A stretch of DNA of 64,000 nt from Eremophila alpestris peregrina (GCA_009792885.1 WMCF01000008.1:20573578-20637577); one strand, 5' to 3'. Numbered from the stretch's first letter, positions 1 through 13,788 are shown. Notes: generated by a model from the letters alone, not told the origin. Numbers and translations are program-made.

Positions 1-1300
1 CATCACTCAACTACATCCACACCAGCCAGGGGAAAAAACTCCACGTTACCATTTGCAACTTGCTTCTTCTGCAATTTTGGGTCCTCTTTATTGCCTCTTG
101 ATTTAGGGTCAGCCTTTCAGTCGGGTGGGACAACAGCATTCAGGAGGGACAACCATACCCTGAAGAAGTCTCTTAGTCAAATTCTCTGCTTCCTTTTAGC
201 AAGTGTGCCATACCAACAAATTACTGGGGAAAGAGGAGGAAGAGGGGAAAAGGTATCAAAGATTCACTTGGTTTTGAAATGCTAATGAATATAAAAGAAT
301 TAAAAGTGTTCCTCTTACAGAGCAAACTGCTAATGTTTTGTACCTGCTACACATAGAATTAATTTCCAAATAATTAATTGGTTACTTCTGGGATGTTTTG
401 AAAAGGATTATGCAGACCTGCAGTTGAAAATTTAAAGAATATTATTAACACATTACATCAGGAAATGGTGCAGGCTCTAAAATTAAGCTATTTTCAAAAA
501 AGTGAACACTATTAGTGGTTGGATGTGGTTTATAAATAGGATGCAATCATTAGAAAATTAGATATATAGAAAGATTTTAGAGGAAAAATAAAGATCGTTT
601 ATGGCATAATTGCAGAATAAAATTACAGACCTGAAAGTACTCCTTCTTTTCTCTTATTTAGTTAATATCAACTATTACCATGCTGAATTATTTGCAAATA
701 GCATTTATATTTTAAAAGAATTATTTTTACTTTTGAATGTAGAGAAATAATTTTTTTAAATGAAAATAATTTTAATTTAAATTAAATGCCAAGAAAAGAC
801 TCTCTAAATTTTGGTAAGATTTGTTAGCTGGAATGTGGGGCAATAAAATCCCCTTTTGGTATAAAAAAAGTATCGGGAAGAAGTTCTCTTTCTCCATACG
901 ATGCTTTAACACGTTGGCTCCCAACCACATTTGCCAAATGGTTTATTGTAGGAACAAGTCAAGCTCTTAGAAATTCATTAATTGTAGTAGAAAAAAATAC
1001 CTTAGATTTAAAAAACGGAATAATAGATTAGTGATTAAGTACTGGATAAAACTTGTGAAAGAAGGTTTCAGTCACTTGGTCTTTTGCAGATTCCCTTAGG
1101 GCATTTGCCAAATTTTATTCTTTTAACCAGTGCCCTAACACAAAAGAACTGCAGCCAGGGAGGTACATTCCTCTCAGAGCTATGGAGATCATAAAAGAAA
1201 CTGAACTGAGAAGAGTTTAGTTATTCTGTGTTCCCACTATCTACCAGTAAAATAAGAACTTCTTTTTTCTACAGGTGTATGCAGATACAACTGGAGAAAT

Positions 1301-1318
1301 TTGTTGTTGTTGTTGTTG
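1301..1318. repeat. (TTG)6 microsatellite
   Basis: Six uninterrupted TTG units. In one + frame it encodes a short valine run, which is a by-product of the repeat. Confidence 0.85.
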
Positions 1319-2251
1319 ACAAGATGCATTTTCCTGATCTGTCTTTGCTATTCATTTCTGTTTCCTGTTATCTGCCATCTCTTAGATTTCCCTATTCTTC
1401 TCTGGTCCTCGTATTATTACTCCTTTTTACTGTTTTCCTTTGCTATTGTTTTACAATGTGTTTCTGTTTCTTCCAGAAGGTTTTTCCCTCCTATTCAACT
1501 CCTCTTACTCTTTATGAACTTATTAGCAAGTTTTTTTTGGTTTTTTGTTTTTTAAATCCCTCTGAAAATCACTTTGAAATTGGAGATATTTTCTTGACTG
1601 TGTAAAAAAATGAAGTTTAGTTTGCAGTGTTTCTTCCTGATCCTAGCACACCAGTTCCTCTTGATCCCAGTAGTGCCTATTGTGGTAGAGCTGTGGAATT
1701 CAGATTATTTTCCTGGAACTCCATAGACCGGTTGTTAAGAGCTTTGTAGTGTGCACTGTACAACACCCTGTGTACAGTATTTACTAGATCTTCATCCAAA
1801 CTAATTATCTAGGGAGAAAGCCATTATTACTGCCATGTAAGGAGTCAGAAAAATCTGGAAAAGGAATTGGCAAAATTCCAGGACTCCTTTCCTATAAAGG
1901 ATTCAAAACTATTTAAGACATTGGTACAGTCACAATAATAAGAAATATTTCCTTCAAGATTTTATGACTTTTCTTTATGCTATGGTTCTCCCAGTTGTGT
2001 CCAGATATTATGCTATAGCAGCAATTTTCATCTAATTATTTTCTATTAATTTTTTGAAGATTAATTGGTAAGCTGATGAAGCTTTGTGATAAACGTAGAC
2101 TACTTTGAAACCTGTGAATAGATAATAATTTCCACTGTCTGTGCAAGGTTAGCAAACATTTCAGTGTTCCTTTTAGAATTAAGACCTAAATTTTTCAGAT
2201 TGATTAATCTGTAACAAGTTTTATTTATTAAAATATTCTACAGCTTCACTC

Positions 2252-2293
2252 CAGGGCCTCAGAAACCAGCCAGGGCCTCTGTGGAAACCAGCC
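2252..2293. repeat. Imperfect tandem duplication, about 20-base unit
   Basis: The motif CAGGGCCTC followed by AAACCAGC occurs twice in succession. The second copy carries a few extra bases between the two blocks. This looks like a local slippage or template-switch duplication. Confidence 0.6.
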
Positions 2294-3008
2294 ATTTCTA
2301 CATCAACATTGAATGATTTATGAATATGCTTGGGGCAGAAGATAATTCTGAGAACCCAGAAAAGTATCTTGCCAAGATCTGGGGGGGGTATATATTAAAA
2401 TGGTCACTTTCCATCAATCACATACTCATTTTCCTAATGGAAGAGGATCAGATATTCAAGTCTAATCATGTGCAATGAAAAATTAATTTAAACCTAAGCC
2501 ATAGTGGTATTTTTCACCTTAATTTCCCCCTTTATACTAGCACTGTTTTTTTTCTTTAGATCTGGATTACAGAGTACAGTGTCCATTTGCACAGCAGTCT
2601 CAACATCTACAGTGGTTTTATTAGGGTTTTTATAAAAGAACTATTTTTCTTGTAGAACCTTTACAATTTTCTTGAGCTCAACTGCCAAACTTCAAATTAC
2701 TATGTAAAATAGAAACAGATATTCAAATGCACCTTTCTTTAACTGTGAGAAATACAGACTGTAGTCAATGTATTTCTTTTTATTAGTTAGTATTGTAGGA
2801 GTGGACTTGTGTAATCTTCCCTGAAATACAAAATTAATCTGAATGTGCTAAGAAGTGGAGAGTGCTCTGTGAGCAAACCTGCAAGTTCCTGTTTCTCTTT
2901 AACGAAATCCTAAGTTCAGTAGCAGTGACACTGCAGCTGCCATTGTTGCCATATACACCAGTGATGTTAGAGACAAAGGTGTTTAGTGAAGCAAAGTCCA
3001 GCTTTTAG

Positions 3009-3023
3009 CACCAGCAGGGGGAC
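3009..3023 (+). promoter_or_regulatory. CTCF-like binding motif
   Basis: The sequence CACCAGCAGGGGGAC closely matches the core of the vertebrate CTCF motif (CCASYAGGGGGCR type), with A in place of the usual C after the G-run. It lies in a locally GC-richer stretch (about 2980-3200) within AT-rich DNA. Binding is inferred from the motif alone. A single motif of this quality also occurs by chance in genomes. Confidence 0.3.
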
Positions 3024-3659
3024 AAAGTGGAGTTACAGATAGAAGGTCACAGGTGTCCTGCAGCTGTCCTCAGAGAGAGGAATTCAGCCAGCAACAGAAA
3101 AACAGCAGGAGTCTTGAGCAACAAAAAGCCCTTCAAATGGCCCGGTGCTTCCAGAACCTGCCTCCATTCTTGCTGCTGAGACAATATGGGGACCTCACCT
3201 CAGCTTTAAGATGCAAACATCCCTAAATTTTTAAGGGAATGAGAACTTCCAGCTTGCAGCTTCTTTCTTATTTGTTATTTGAATTGCCAAATACTTATGT
3301 TTCTAACAAAACATCTTTGTCTTGTGATCAGTCTTTATATTCAGGCTTTATAGCACTTAGGATCTAAACTCTGCTTGAGGTCCAAAGAAGGAGGGTTTCA
3401 TACTGTTCTCATTTAACTGCATTAAAATGATACTAAAAACCATAACAATAGTACAGAAAGTACTACTTTAAATTTGTTGCTATGGCTTTAATGTTATTTG
3501 TCTATGTGTTGTTTTGGGTTTTTTTCCTGCATTATGATGTTACTTAAACTCATATTCATTTTTCTTCATATAAAACAATGTCTTTAAAACACCCTATCTG
3601 ACCTTTTTCTGGAGATTTTCTCCTGCTTCTTATTTTTAATTTCCATGCTTTATTTTGGT

Positions 3660-3913
3660 TTTTTTTCTTCTTTTTCTTTTTCTCTTTTTCTTTTTCTTTT
3701 TCTTTTTCTTTTTCTTTTTNNNNNNNNNNNNNNNNNNNNNNNNNNNNNNNNNNNNNNNNNNNNNNNNNNNNNNNNNNNNNNNNNNNNNNNNNNNNNNNNN
3801 NNNNNNNNNNNNNNNNNNNNNNNNNNNNNNNNNNNNNNNNNNNNNNNNNNNNNNNNNTTTTTCTTTTTCTTTTTCTTTTTCTTTTTCTTTTTCTTTTTCT
3901 TTTTCTTTTTCTT
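3660..3913. repeat. (CTTTTT)n hexanucleotide tract containing an assembly gap
   Basis: Repeated TTTTTC units run up to position 3719 and resume at 3858, ending around 3913. They share phase and composition, so the gap lies inside one array and the true array length is unknown. One strand is entirely pyrimidine and the other entirely purine. Lys-Glu or Phe-Ser peptides read from it are artefacts of the repeat. Confidence 0.9.
3720..3857. other. Assembly gap (138 N)
   Basis: A run of 138 undetermined bases. The flanking sequence on both sides is the same hexanucleotide repeat, so the gap probably reflects failed assembly across a low-complexity array. Confidence 0.99.
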
Positions 3914-3919
3914 TCCCTC

Positions 3920-6900
3920 CTTTTTTTTCTTTATTAGAAAGCAAAAGCATTACATTTTTTGAAGTGAAACTTGCATGATAGAAATTGCAACTCAAAATGT
4001 CCTTAAAGATAAATATTGATTTAAGGCATCCTCATAAAAATAAAGCAAGCCAGGCTCTTAGAGCTTCATAAAATCCATACCTTTAAGTGACCCAAGGACA
4101 AAAAAATTGATTAGTTTCTTTAGTCTGCTTACTAAAGAAACTCAAAATGTACTTTTACAAATGTGCTATTTCTGAGGACCTGATGACAATTTCCATCTCC
4201 GTTTGTCATGTAGAACAAGTGGCTCAATGTTAAACTTCACAGGGAATTTAACAGCTCAGTAAGAATGCCTTGAGGAAATAGAAATGTGCTTCTGACAGTG
4301 TAATGTGATTTTAAAATTTCAGTGTATTAGATTAACTCTTCCCCCTAAGGGATTAAAAGGAAAAAAATATTGCAAAAGCTATGCTTTACAAATTTTTCTG
4401 ACCAGCATCACCTCTGAAGTTAAAACCTGGTATGGGCTATTGGGAATGTTGCCAATTCCAAATTTCATTGTAGGAGCTGAAGTTCCTACAGTGAAGTGGC
4501 CATTTGAGGAAAAAACTTCGAAAACTTTCACATATTCAAATATGTGAAAAACAAGCCTTAAGTAGTTCTATTTTAGGTGCTTTAAGAAGACAGATTCTAG
4601 GTTTCCTCAGTAGTCCAGAGGTAGAAATAGACTTCTGTGCAAGATGGAGAACACTTTTACCAGCTTTCTCTTCATTTGCACAGTGGAGCCAGTCTTCCTC
4701 CTTTGGCCACAGTGGGACTGTAAACAAGCAGCCCCTACTTTTAGGGCACCAGAATGTCATGGCTGTAAGAAAACATTCAAACTTAAATCTGAATACTATT
4801 GAAAAACAAAAACAAAACAAAGCACCTTGGGTAAAACCTGCTATCTTGCTTTGTTAAAAAATAATGCTCCTTTCACAAAAATTAAAGGAGTAGAAATCGG
4901 TAGTGAATTAGTATAGGAGTAGTGAATTAGTTTAGGTATATTTTGCCTTTCTGAATAACCTCAGTTTCTAGCTTGTACCATATTGGTAAGCTCTAGAGCA
5001 CTTTGCAACATTAAACTATTTGTTGACTGTATAATTTCATAATGTCATGTTATGGAAGTTAATGGTCTAAACCAACAATTCATCTAAGATAAGCTGTTTC
5101 TCTAATTACCATATTGATATTTTTGACTGCTCCATTGATGCACAGAAAATTGATACATTCAGCACAGTTGTGGAAGTTAGATGTAAATTACATATTGCAC
5201 ATAAAATTAACCCTAAACCTTAAATGACTTCTTTTATAATGCAACAATAAGATCAAATGCCTTTATAATAGGAAAGAGATGAGCAACATTTTCATATTTT
5301 ATTCCACTATCATTTTTCTTTCACTTAACATTATGATTGAGAGTCCCATTTGCAAATAGTATGACTTACTTGAAAATTTAATCTAGCACCTGATTAGATA
5401 AATAAGGTCAATTTAGGATGAAGCAAATGAATATTATATTATTGGACTGAACATCTGTCACTCTCTTGCAGCAAAATTCATCTGATAAAATGGTTACCTC
5501 TTCATCAATTTCTTGACATTATAGGAATGAAGTCATAATAATAGAGCACTGTCATAAGATCAATGTCTTCAACTTCAAAAATAAATATCTTGGCTCTGCC
5601 TCAGCATTAATGTGCAAGCTGGAGACTATTAACCTGTGCCAACTTTTGTTTCCATTGACATTATTTCCTAGTTAAGAGCATACTTCTGAGCTTTTTTTTT
5701 TTGAATAGGCATAAGGTTTTTCAAATTAATTTTAAGAGTAAAAACCTATGTGTTGTATAGTAATTACGTTACTTGGAGGGAGAAAGTGCAAGTGGAAGGA
5801 AGATTTTAGGTACAAGTAGTAGTCATATCTGCAAAATTAAATTACAAGAAACCCAAATACATAAATATGAAATATTTACAATGAAATATGTTGAATGGTA
5901 AGTCGTGCCAATAAAAGTAACATTTTACAACCATAATAATCTAGACAATGTATCATGTTGTTCAAATTTTGAACGTAGAATGGATAGTAATATGCTCATT
6001 TAAGATACTTACCTTATTGAGGTTAATGATTTAACACCTATACTTTACTGAATTTAATGCAGGTTTTATATTCTGAATTTTATTCTTTATTTAGTTCTGA
6101 TGAACCTTAATTTCTGAGGTAATCACAAATAATGGCAACAAACTTGTTGATAGCTATGCAGTCCTGTTTATGTTCCCTGATTCCAAGAAAGCTATATGAC
6201 TTAACATAAACAGTGCCATATGACTTATGCAACTAGCCAAAACACAGCAGATTGCCAATAGCATAAGCTGAAATTAAGTTTTGGGAGATACTCCAGCGTT
6301 TTGTTTAAAATTTGCATGTAGAAAAATCTGAGCACTGAAAACCAGTGGAAAACAAACAAGAACCTACCCAAAAGATAGTTGGTTTTTTTGGTTTTTTTTC
6401 ATATACTTATGCCATCTCTTCAAAGTAAGAAGCAAAAATGAATACACTCAGCAGCAATTATCTGCTTCAGTAGAAAAAAAAAAATACTATCAGAATGACT
6501 GGAAATTTATGATTGTTACAGGGGGTAATATTCTTTAACATTTAGGTAAAAGACCAACCTGCCTCTGACCTTAAGTGACCCAAGCGACCACTTAATTCTA
6601 AAAGATTAGCAATCTCCAAGATGTGTAAAAGTGTTGCTTTGTGTCATGAAGAAGGCAATACACAAGTTTTGACACACCAGGGTATTCACATCACCTTGAT
6701 GTAAACAGAACTTATCCTAATTGAACATGTGTATAGTTACATACTGCTTTTAGAGGCAACTCCTTCTCCATATGGTCTGTACATGCTAGCCCAGCCACCT
6801 AATCTGGGGTATTAATTCATATGCTTTATTTAATCTCTCACATTACTGGAATGAGCACATCTCCAACTTTTGACCAGATGGACCAATTGTCAGAGACTTC

Positions 6901-9900
6901 TCCCTTCCCCTGCACATCTTCCAAAAAATGCCAGGACAATTACCTTCTTCAGGTATTCCATCAATTTTAATAGACATGCTCAAAAGTGACTGCATAGGAC
7001 ATGAATGAAAAAGTCATGGCTTTGGCAGCTCTCATGACACCTCTGCAATAAATAACTTGGAGGGGAACTGTGCAAACATGTCGCTGTTGCTGGTCAAGGC
7101 TATGTTGAATACAACTGTACAGTAGAAAAAAATCATTAGACTTTACCTAAATTCAAAACTGCATTCAGCTTTATGCTGCAGGCTGGATGCTTGAACTATT
7201 TTGTAATGCTCAGAAGATCCATCATAACAATTTGAGGAGGTGTAATTGGACAAAAACCAAAATGTGCATCAATGTATACATCAAAATATGAATTGTCATC
7301 TTTCTTATTATTTCTATTAGAGGAATATGTTGAACTTATGTATCACTGTTCATGAACTTATGTATTCACTTCACACTGAAGTCCTTGTGCTTACGTATTA
7401 TCAGTAAACAAAGGATTGCATAGAATTCTCATCTTCTTCAGAAAATTGTCTTCCATTACTAAAGATTAAATTCCTACTTTCTTTTGATTAAATGCTTTGC
7501 AAAAAAAATATAAATATCCATGCAAAGAGAGATTGCTATCTCACAGGCTAGTTTAGAGAAGACAATAAGTGTGCAAGAATCTGAAATGATCTCTTATATA
7601 TTTGTAAAACTTAGAATAGATTTGTTTCACTATAGACCTAACTTAGCCAATATAAGCCATGCCAGTTCTCTGTTGAGCTCTGTGAGATTTGTAAGGCCTA
7701 AGAGTATTTATTTTAACTGAGTGACAACTGGAAAAGTCAACTTCAGTCTAAAATTGAAACCTAGAAATATATATTGTTCATAGTTATGTCTAATTCTTCA
7801 TTGGGACCACAATGCATGAAAGTCTTAGAATTCATTACTTCATTTTGCAAACAATTTTCATTGAAAAAGAATTCATGTAGATGCATGGTGCAAAGTCTGA
7901 GTCTATAAGGTTTTAGGACTGCATGTCTATGAGAATTTTTTTTTTATTATGAAGTTTTGACCATAAAATGAAAGAATATGAGCACCATATATGTCCTTCC
8001 CTTCTCATTTATTAGACATTAATGTTACTAGAATACTCTAAGGCTATGCCTGTGCTGCGATTGAGAAGTGCAGGTTTAAAATATATTGCATCAAGCATTC
8101 CCAATGCAAAGAGGGCCCTGAGGTGGCCCTGGTGAATCTGCCCCAGACCTTGTGTTGTCCACCTGTTACCATTGTTCTTGGCTGTAGGCTGTGCCAGCAC
8201 AAGGAGCCCCACAGAGTGCCAACTGACAGTGCAGGGAATGGTGTGTTCTACACTTTCTTCCCATCATTCTACGAGGGAAGAAAAATTTAGTTGTGTGAAT
8301 GTGAGCTGCACCATGACTTTAAATTTTAGGGCCACAGAATGTTTGAGGCATGTAATTTTTAATATTGTAGACACAGACACAATCCTACAAAATGATGTTT
8401 GCATAAAGCTTCTTCTAGAAGTATGGTACTTATGATTGTGGCATAAGTGGCTGCACACTTCCAATCAAAACTATCATTAACTCAGCAAAAATTTTTCTCA
8501 GGTGTAAACTTTAGAGAATTTTAAAAAATATTGGGTAGTTCTATTTGGTTACTCATACTTCCTAATGTTAACTTGTTTCCCCTACAAGGTTGACATAATC
8601 CTCTCCCCATAATTCAAAATAGATTTTATTTTCCCCTTAAAACACATCCATATTCTAACAGATAGTTTGTATTTCATAGCAGTTAAACTCAGGTAGAACA
8701 GTTGATAGACTTTTTTTATTTTCAGAATCAGTTTAAGTTACCTAACATGGCTGATGAAGACTGAGAAGATTTTTCAGAAACCTTGATTCCAGGAATGTCT
8801 CAAGAACTTTGATTGTGTAGGCTTCTACTTCAAGAGCAATAAGAAATATTATGGAAGTGCTGTTTTTTTCCTGAGATGACAACTGCCAGGAATCTTGTCT
8901 TATTCCAGGGAAAAAGGAATTGTACAAAGCACTGCTAAGGAATTTGTTAAACAGAGCAATTTCCTTTGTGTATATCTATTGCAAACACCTAAATCCAGAA
9001 GGAGGAGGCATGGTGGTTTAAAAGAGAAAAAAAATAGTGTAAATTGAGACTGACAATTCCTTTTATCATAGGGAAATTTTTAACAGTATAATGGGCTTTA
9101 AAGAGAACAAATGAGGCTTTAATTTATTGACACTTCAGTTGCCTCCTTTATTAGCTCTTTGTAAACCTTAAGAACGTACAGTGACATGGAAAAATAGATT
9201 CAGGTTAAGATTAGCATTTTAAGGTTAGGATTTGCACAGAAGTTTAGAACTCAAATGCCATTTTGACAACAAAGTGCAAAGTGTACACATCAAAAACACT
9301 GTTCCACCTCTGGCACTTAAATATCTACTAGGAAAACTCCCAAGCAGCCACGTTCCTGTGACTAAAAGCCACAAAACTAAAACTAAAGCCATACACATGG
9401 CTTGTTTCAATGGCATTCATGTGAAATTGTCTGGCAATGGCCCCAGTGGAAATACAGACTGGATGATATGTCACAAGTGTTGCTGGGTTGGATCATCCTT
9501 AAAACATGGCAAAAATCTATTTAACTATAAAATATATAGCAATTTGAAAAAACCTGGAAGTGTTCCAGCTTCCATCACCTTTTAGTCAAATGGAGAGAGA
9601 CCAACTTAGATATAGGGTGGTTTGGTTTGGGTCTTCTCCCAGCCTGAGTTAAGGAAAGATTTGAGAAAAATATCCCAATTACTTAGGCAAATATTCTATG
9701 TATAAGAAGGGCTTGGGTGAGGAACACGGCATGACAATCCTTCTGATGACACCATTCTAGAAAAAAAGACAGGGGGATTTTCCAGTATATAAATATCACT
9801 GGGTATTAGGAACAAGGTGCTCAGTAATTTTAAAACCTGTGCAATACCAGAACTGAAGGTTCTGCAGAACTTTCTTTCACAGGAGATTAAGGATTAGAGG

Positions 9901-12800
9901 ATCCAAATTTTGAATTTTTGTGCCTGTCATTTCTTTTTGCCCTAACCCCAAATGTGCAGAAATCTAATAGTATGACAAGAATTAGGGAAATACTGAGATG
10001 AAGTAATTTCTTACTTGTAATCATAATGTAGTTTTATTTTTTCTGATTTTTTAAATTCCTCATATTATTTAATTAAAGCAGCCCTTAAGGTTCATTTATA
10101 CTTCATGTAAATCAAATATAAATGAGCTGGAGATATTGCCATGGGAAATAGAATAAAATTAATTAATGTATTACTTGATTAGTTCTTATCATTAGTTATT
10201 AATAATTAGGGTTTTTTTCCTTCCTGTACAAGTATGATGTGCCTGTACCACAGGAAAATGCCATAAAAAGTTAGTGTGTTTTGTTAAGCATCATTCTTGG
10301 TCTCCAGATACCCCAAATTATCAGCTATTATAGAAGGATTCACAGTTGCAACAGCCATGAATTGGTACTATTAGTCGTGTTCCCTTGTTGGCTGTTATTT
10401 CTCAATGGTTTATTGATTACCAGGGAGAATCAGTATGCTCATCAGAAAGTGTGGAGATCTTTGGGACTTTAAGCAGGTGCAGTTCTTGCACAAACATAGC
10501 TTGGTAGTTTAACCACAGGTTCTGAGGACAATCTGTTATCTGCTGGAAGTATTCCTGTGGAACTTTCTTCTCTCGTCATTCATGCTTATTTGTCCTGTTT
10601 ATCTTCCCCCTCTCAGCTAAGGGCTGACAACAAAAGTGGTAATACATGGTATGACAGCCAGACACACAAAATCAATCTCTCCAAGGCTGTATACCCTGAA
10701 TACTATTATGTTACACAGAACCCATACAAAATATCATGAAGCCACCTGGGTATTTACTCCCTCTCTGCTTCGTGTGACTTCTGAAATTCTTAATGACGAT
10801 GCAGCAAGCTTTCACTACAGTGGTGCATTTTCTCCACTAATAATGTCTTACCATGAATACTCCAGCACTTAAGGAAAAAACTAGTCAGTGAAAATAATTT
10901 GCAATTCACAAATTGGACCTGGTACAACATATACATAGCCTATAAAAATATATATTAATCTTCACTTTAATTATACACAATGTGTGGTAGACATGTGTAC
11001 CTTGACAGAGGCAAAGCAAAATACTGCAGATGTAGCTTATTTAAACAAGTCCTTTTTTGTCTTTTTTTTTTTTTTTTTTTTCAAAGAAGGTAAAATACTA
11101 AATGTTTTAGAGACTATACTTAGACAATTTAGGAACCTTATGTAGGAAGATTAGACCTATGTATGTTAAATAGACTACTAATGAAAGATTTTTTGAAACA
11201 GCTTCTTAAAGGCTTTTAAAATTATATTGCTAACAATACCGAATTGGTTAATTTCCTCTCATTAAAAGTTCGGTTTTATGGGGAGTGACATTTGCATTAG
11301 TCTCCAATAATTATAAGCACTGTAGAAAAATGGGAAATATATTTAAAAATAGCTCAACACTGCTATCACTTCATCAAGAAAAATTCACCACGAAATGTGC
11401 TGTTCCCAATGGAAATCTAGTACAAGAAAAACCCTACTCCGTCCTTGCAAGTGTCATGTTTAATGAATGTATTTGACAAATTCTGAGATCTTTAGTAATA
11501 CATAATGACACAGAACAATTGAAGCAGACTATTAAATATATTTTTACTGTTCAGGTTCAACTTAAACTCCATACAAAACAGGTACACATTTCATTTTAAC
11601 TGGTGATATGAAAATCCCAGAGCAACATGTTTATCAATTTATGCACATTGCAGTTAAATGTATCACACTGTCCTATCTAAAATGGAGTTTCAAGAGAAAA
11701 TTAAAGAAACTCCTTTAATTGCTGTGTAAATGAAAATGAACACTGTGCATACATGATCAGAACACACAAACACTGTATTAAGTGTGTGACAGAGTTTGTG
11801 AATAACAAAAAGGGAACAACCGTCTTTAGGAAGGACTTAGCATTTTCCACTTTTGGCCATTGACTGAGAAGAACAAGAATATTCCATTATGTATTTACAT
11901 AAATGATTTTCACACAGACTTCTATATGAACTTAATGGTTTCATCTTTTTCTACATTAACTGCTGACAACATGGATACTCAAGCTGTAAATTTAAATTGA
12001 CTTAATGTAAGTTTAGTGTAGGTTAATAATTTAACAAGTGGAAAATGCACTTTTTGATTAACATAAAAATTTGAGCTGATGGCTTTTTAGGAGATACAAA
12101 TACCAAAACAGCCAATCAAACTCTGTTGAGCTTTGGCTGTGTAATTTTTTCCTCTTCATCTGCATCTTGGGCAAGGGTATGAGCTGAGCTGATACCACTG
12201 AAAATCAAGTTAGGCCAAAGACTGTTTTTGAAATACTACCTAATACTATTGGGGTACAAAAACCCAAAATGAATCCTTGCTAATGGAATAATTTTCTTGC
12301 TTACTTGATTTATGTTTCCTATATTTAGTATTTGAAGTAATTTCTGTGTATTTTTCATACATAATAGACTTGATAAAAGCCTGTTGACACCTCACACAAC
12401 TTTAACAGTAATAATGTAAAAGAAAAATAACACACAAGAAATATTTGTTGCCAACTTGAAGATTTTTTAAGTAAATCCTGAATAAAAAGGCATGTCCTTT
12501 ACTTTTTGAATCTATTCTGAACCTGTGCTGTAAAATCCTTGACTATAATGTGCTTCAATATTTACATTTTTGCAGACCGCAGCATTATTTTTATTATTAT
12601 ACCCGAATGTATTAAAATTCATAGTTAAAATAAGTCAGAAGAAAATTCTACAGCAAGCAATCTACATTCCATATGGATTATTAATAATAAAAGAATGATG
12701 CTTGTCAGTGATTAAATGTTTCAGTCTACTATTTTTCAGCGTAGCAAGCAGAACATTTAATATACTGCACATTATTTTTCCTTTTCCTTATTTAAATCTT
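3920..12800. other. Unique AT-rich non-coding DNA
   Basis: Nearly 9 kb with no recognisable gene or interspersed repeat. The frames seen (for example 4504-4857 + and 9232-9585 +) are under 120 codons, lack domains I recognise and are partly overlapped by open frames on the other strand. Minor items are a near-duplicate of GTAGTGAATTAGT at about 4900-4931, an 11-base inverted repeat (CTGTTTATGTT and its complement) at about 6156-6206, a TAAT-rich stretch at about 10155-10210, and a run of 20 T at 11062-11081. Confidence 0.55.
11062..11081. repeat. Poly(T) tract, 20 bases
   Basis: An uninterrupted run of 20 T. It could be the reverse complement of an old poly(A) tail, but no retrocopy is recognisable next to it. 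Confidence 0.85.
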
Positions 12801-12804
12801 CCAG

Positions 12805-13072
12805 TAAGCACACACCATGACAGCAGGAGACACAACAATGACTGAATGTGCACAGCTACCACTAGATCATTCTCCCTCTATTAAAAACCGAATTGAATGT
12901 AGCAATGATGTCCTGGCAGCTCAGTGTTATTTCTGGGTCAACATCATATCTCTCCAGGAAAGGTGTTTCTGTTGTTGGCCTGACTCTCCCTCTTTCTGAT
13001 TTAACTGACATAGTTGAAACCATGCCAGGTTGCAAGAGCATTTTGAGTTCAGCAATGAGGAAAGCAGCTTGG
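12805..13072 (+). other. Exon-like segment, coding status unknown
   Basis: A pyrimidine-rich tract ends in TCTTCCAG at 12804 and a strong donor (GG followed by GTAAGTGC) begins at 13073, giving a possible 268-base + strand exon. The ATG at 12817 opens a frame that stops before 13000, so the segment is not open throughout. An internal acceptor (TCTCTCCAG ending at 12957) would define a 115-base exon (12958-13072) open in one frame, coding for about 38 residues. The minus strand is also open across 12862-13155, with a charged, protein-like translation ending in TAG. I recognise no protein family on either strand. It may be a lncRNA exon, a real coding exon, or chance. Confidence 0.2.
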
Positions 13073-13788
13073 GTAAGTGCCATGAACAAGCAGCTTTCTG
13101 AGAGACATGTGGAGCAGAGATATTTTTGAAATGAGGAAGACATGCACACCTCCACAGTGAATACTGCTCTTCCTCTTTCCTCCTTTTTTTTCTCCCAGAG
13201 AAAACAGAGATCAAAGACCAGGCATTATGATATATTTCATTCCCCCCAAAGCACTACACTAAATTTTGAATTAAAATCTGAAGATTGAAGTATTTAAGTA
13301 AAAAAGTTTTTGTGGTAAATCCTATCTATAGATGAACTTCTGAAGAAAAGTAATTCATTTGCTTTAAGGTAAAATACAATTTTCTTCAAACAAACCCAGA
13401 AAATAAAGAACTATCATAGCATTTAAGAAGGAAACAGTTGTGTTACAATAATACACCCTTCTGTTTCCCTTATTAGTGAGATAATCCAAATATTAGGTAC
13501 TTTACTATTGTTTTTCATTGTAGGTATAAACCTTGAAGCAGAACAGGCAGCCTTCCTGTGTGCACTGCACTAGGGACTGTGCAAACAGAAGAACAGCAGC
13601 AGGCAATTCAGATTTAAGACAGCTCATCAGCGACTGCAGGCAGGCAGAGACTGCAAAGGCACACCCAGGCAGCGTTACTCAGTGTGAGTGACAACAGTTT
13701 TGTCAGGGGTTGTGCAAGCATTGCAGCAAAGGAAAGGCAGAATCTGTGATTTGAAGGAAAACAGCAAGGCAGGTTGGCAGGTACTTAC

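Larger units (their letters stand above)
1..3655. other. Unique AT-rich non-coding DNA
   Basis: No recognisable gene or transposon is seen. The longest frame (about 1228-1605, +) is a Leu/Phe/Ser-rich translation of a pyrimidine-rich stretch with no domain, so I treat it as chance. Small features are a (TTG)6 run at 1301-1318, a seven-G run near 2382, an imperfect tandem duplication at 2252-2293 and a CTCF-like site at 3009-3023. Confidence 0.6.

Noticed and set aside
1228..1605. 125-codon hydrophobic + strand frame that could suggest membrane segments
   Set aside because: The Leu/Phe/Ser richness follows from the pyrimidine-rich DNA. A second + frame over the same bases has the same character.
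3636..3995. Lys-Glu, Phe-Ser and poly-Phe open frames across the gap
   Set aside because: They are translations of the (CTTTTT)n repeat and of undetermined bases.
6156..6206. 11-base inverted repeat with a loop of about 28 bases
   Set aside because: The arms are short and do not extend. Such pairs are expected by chance in AT-rich DNA of this length.
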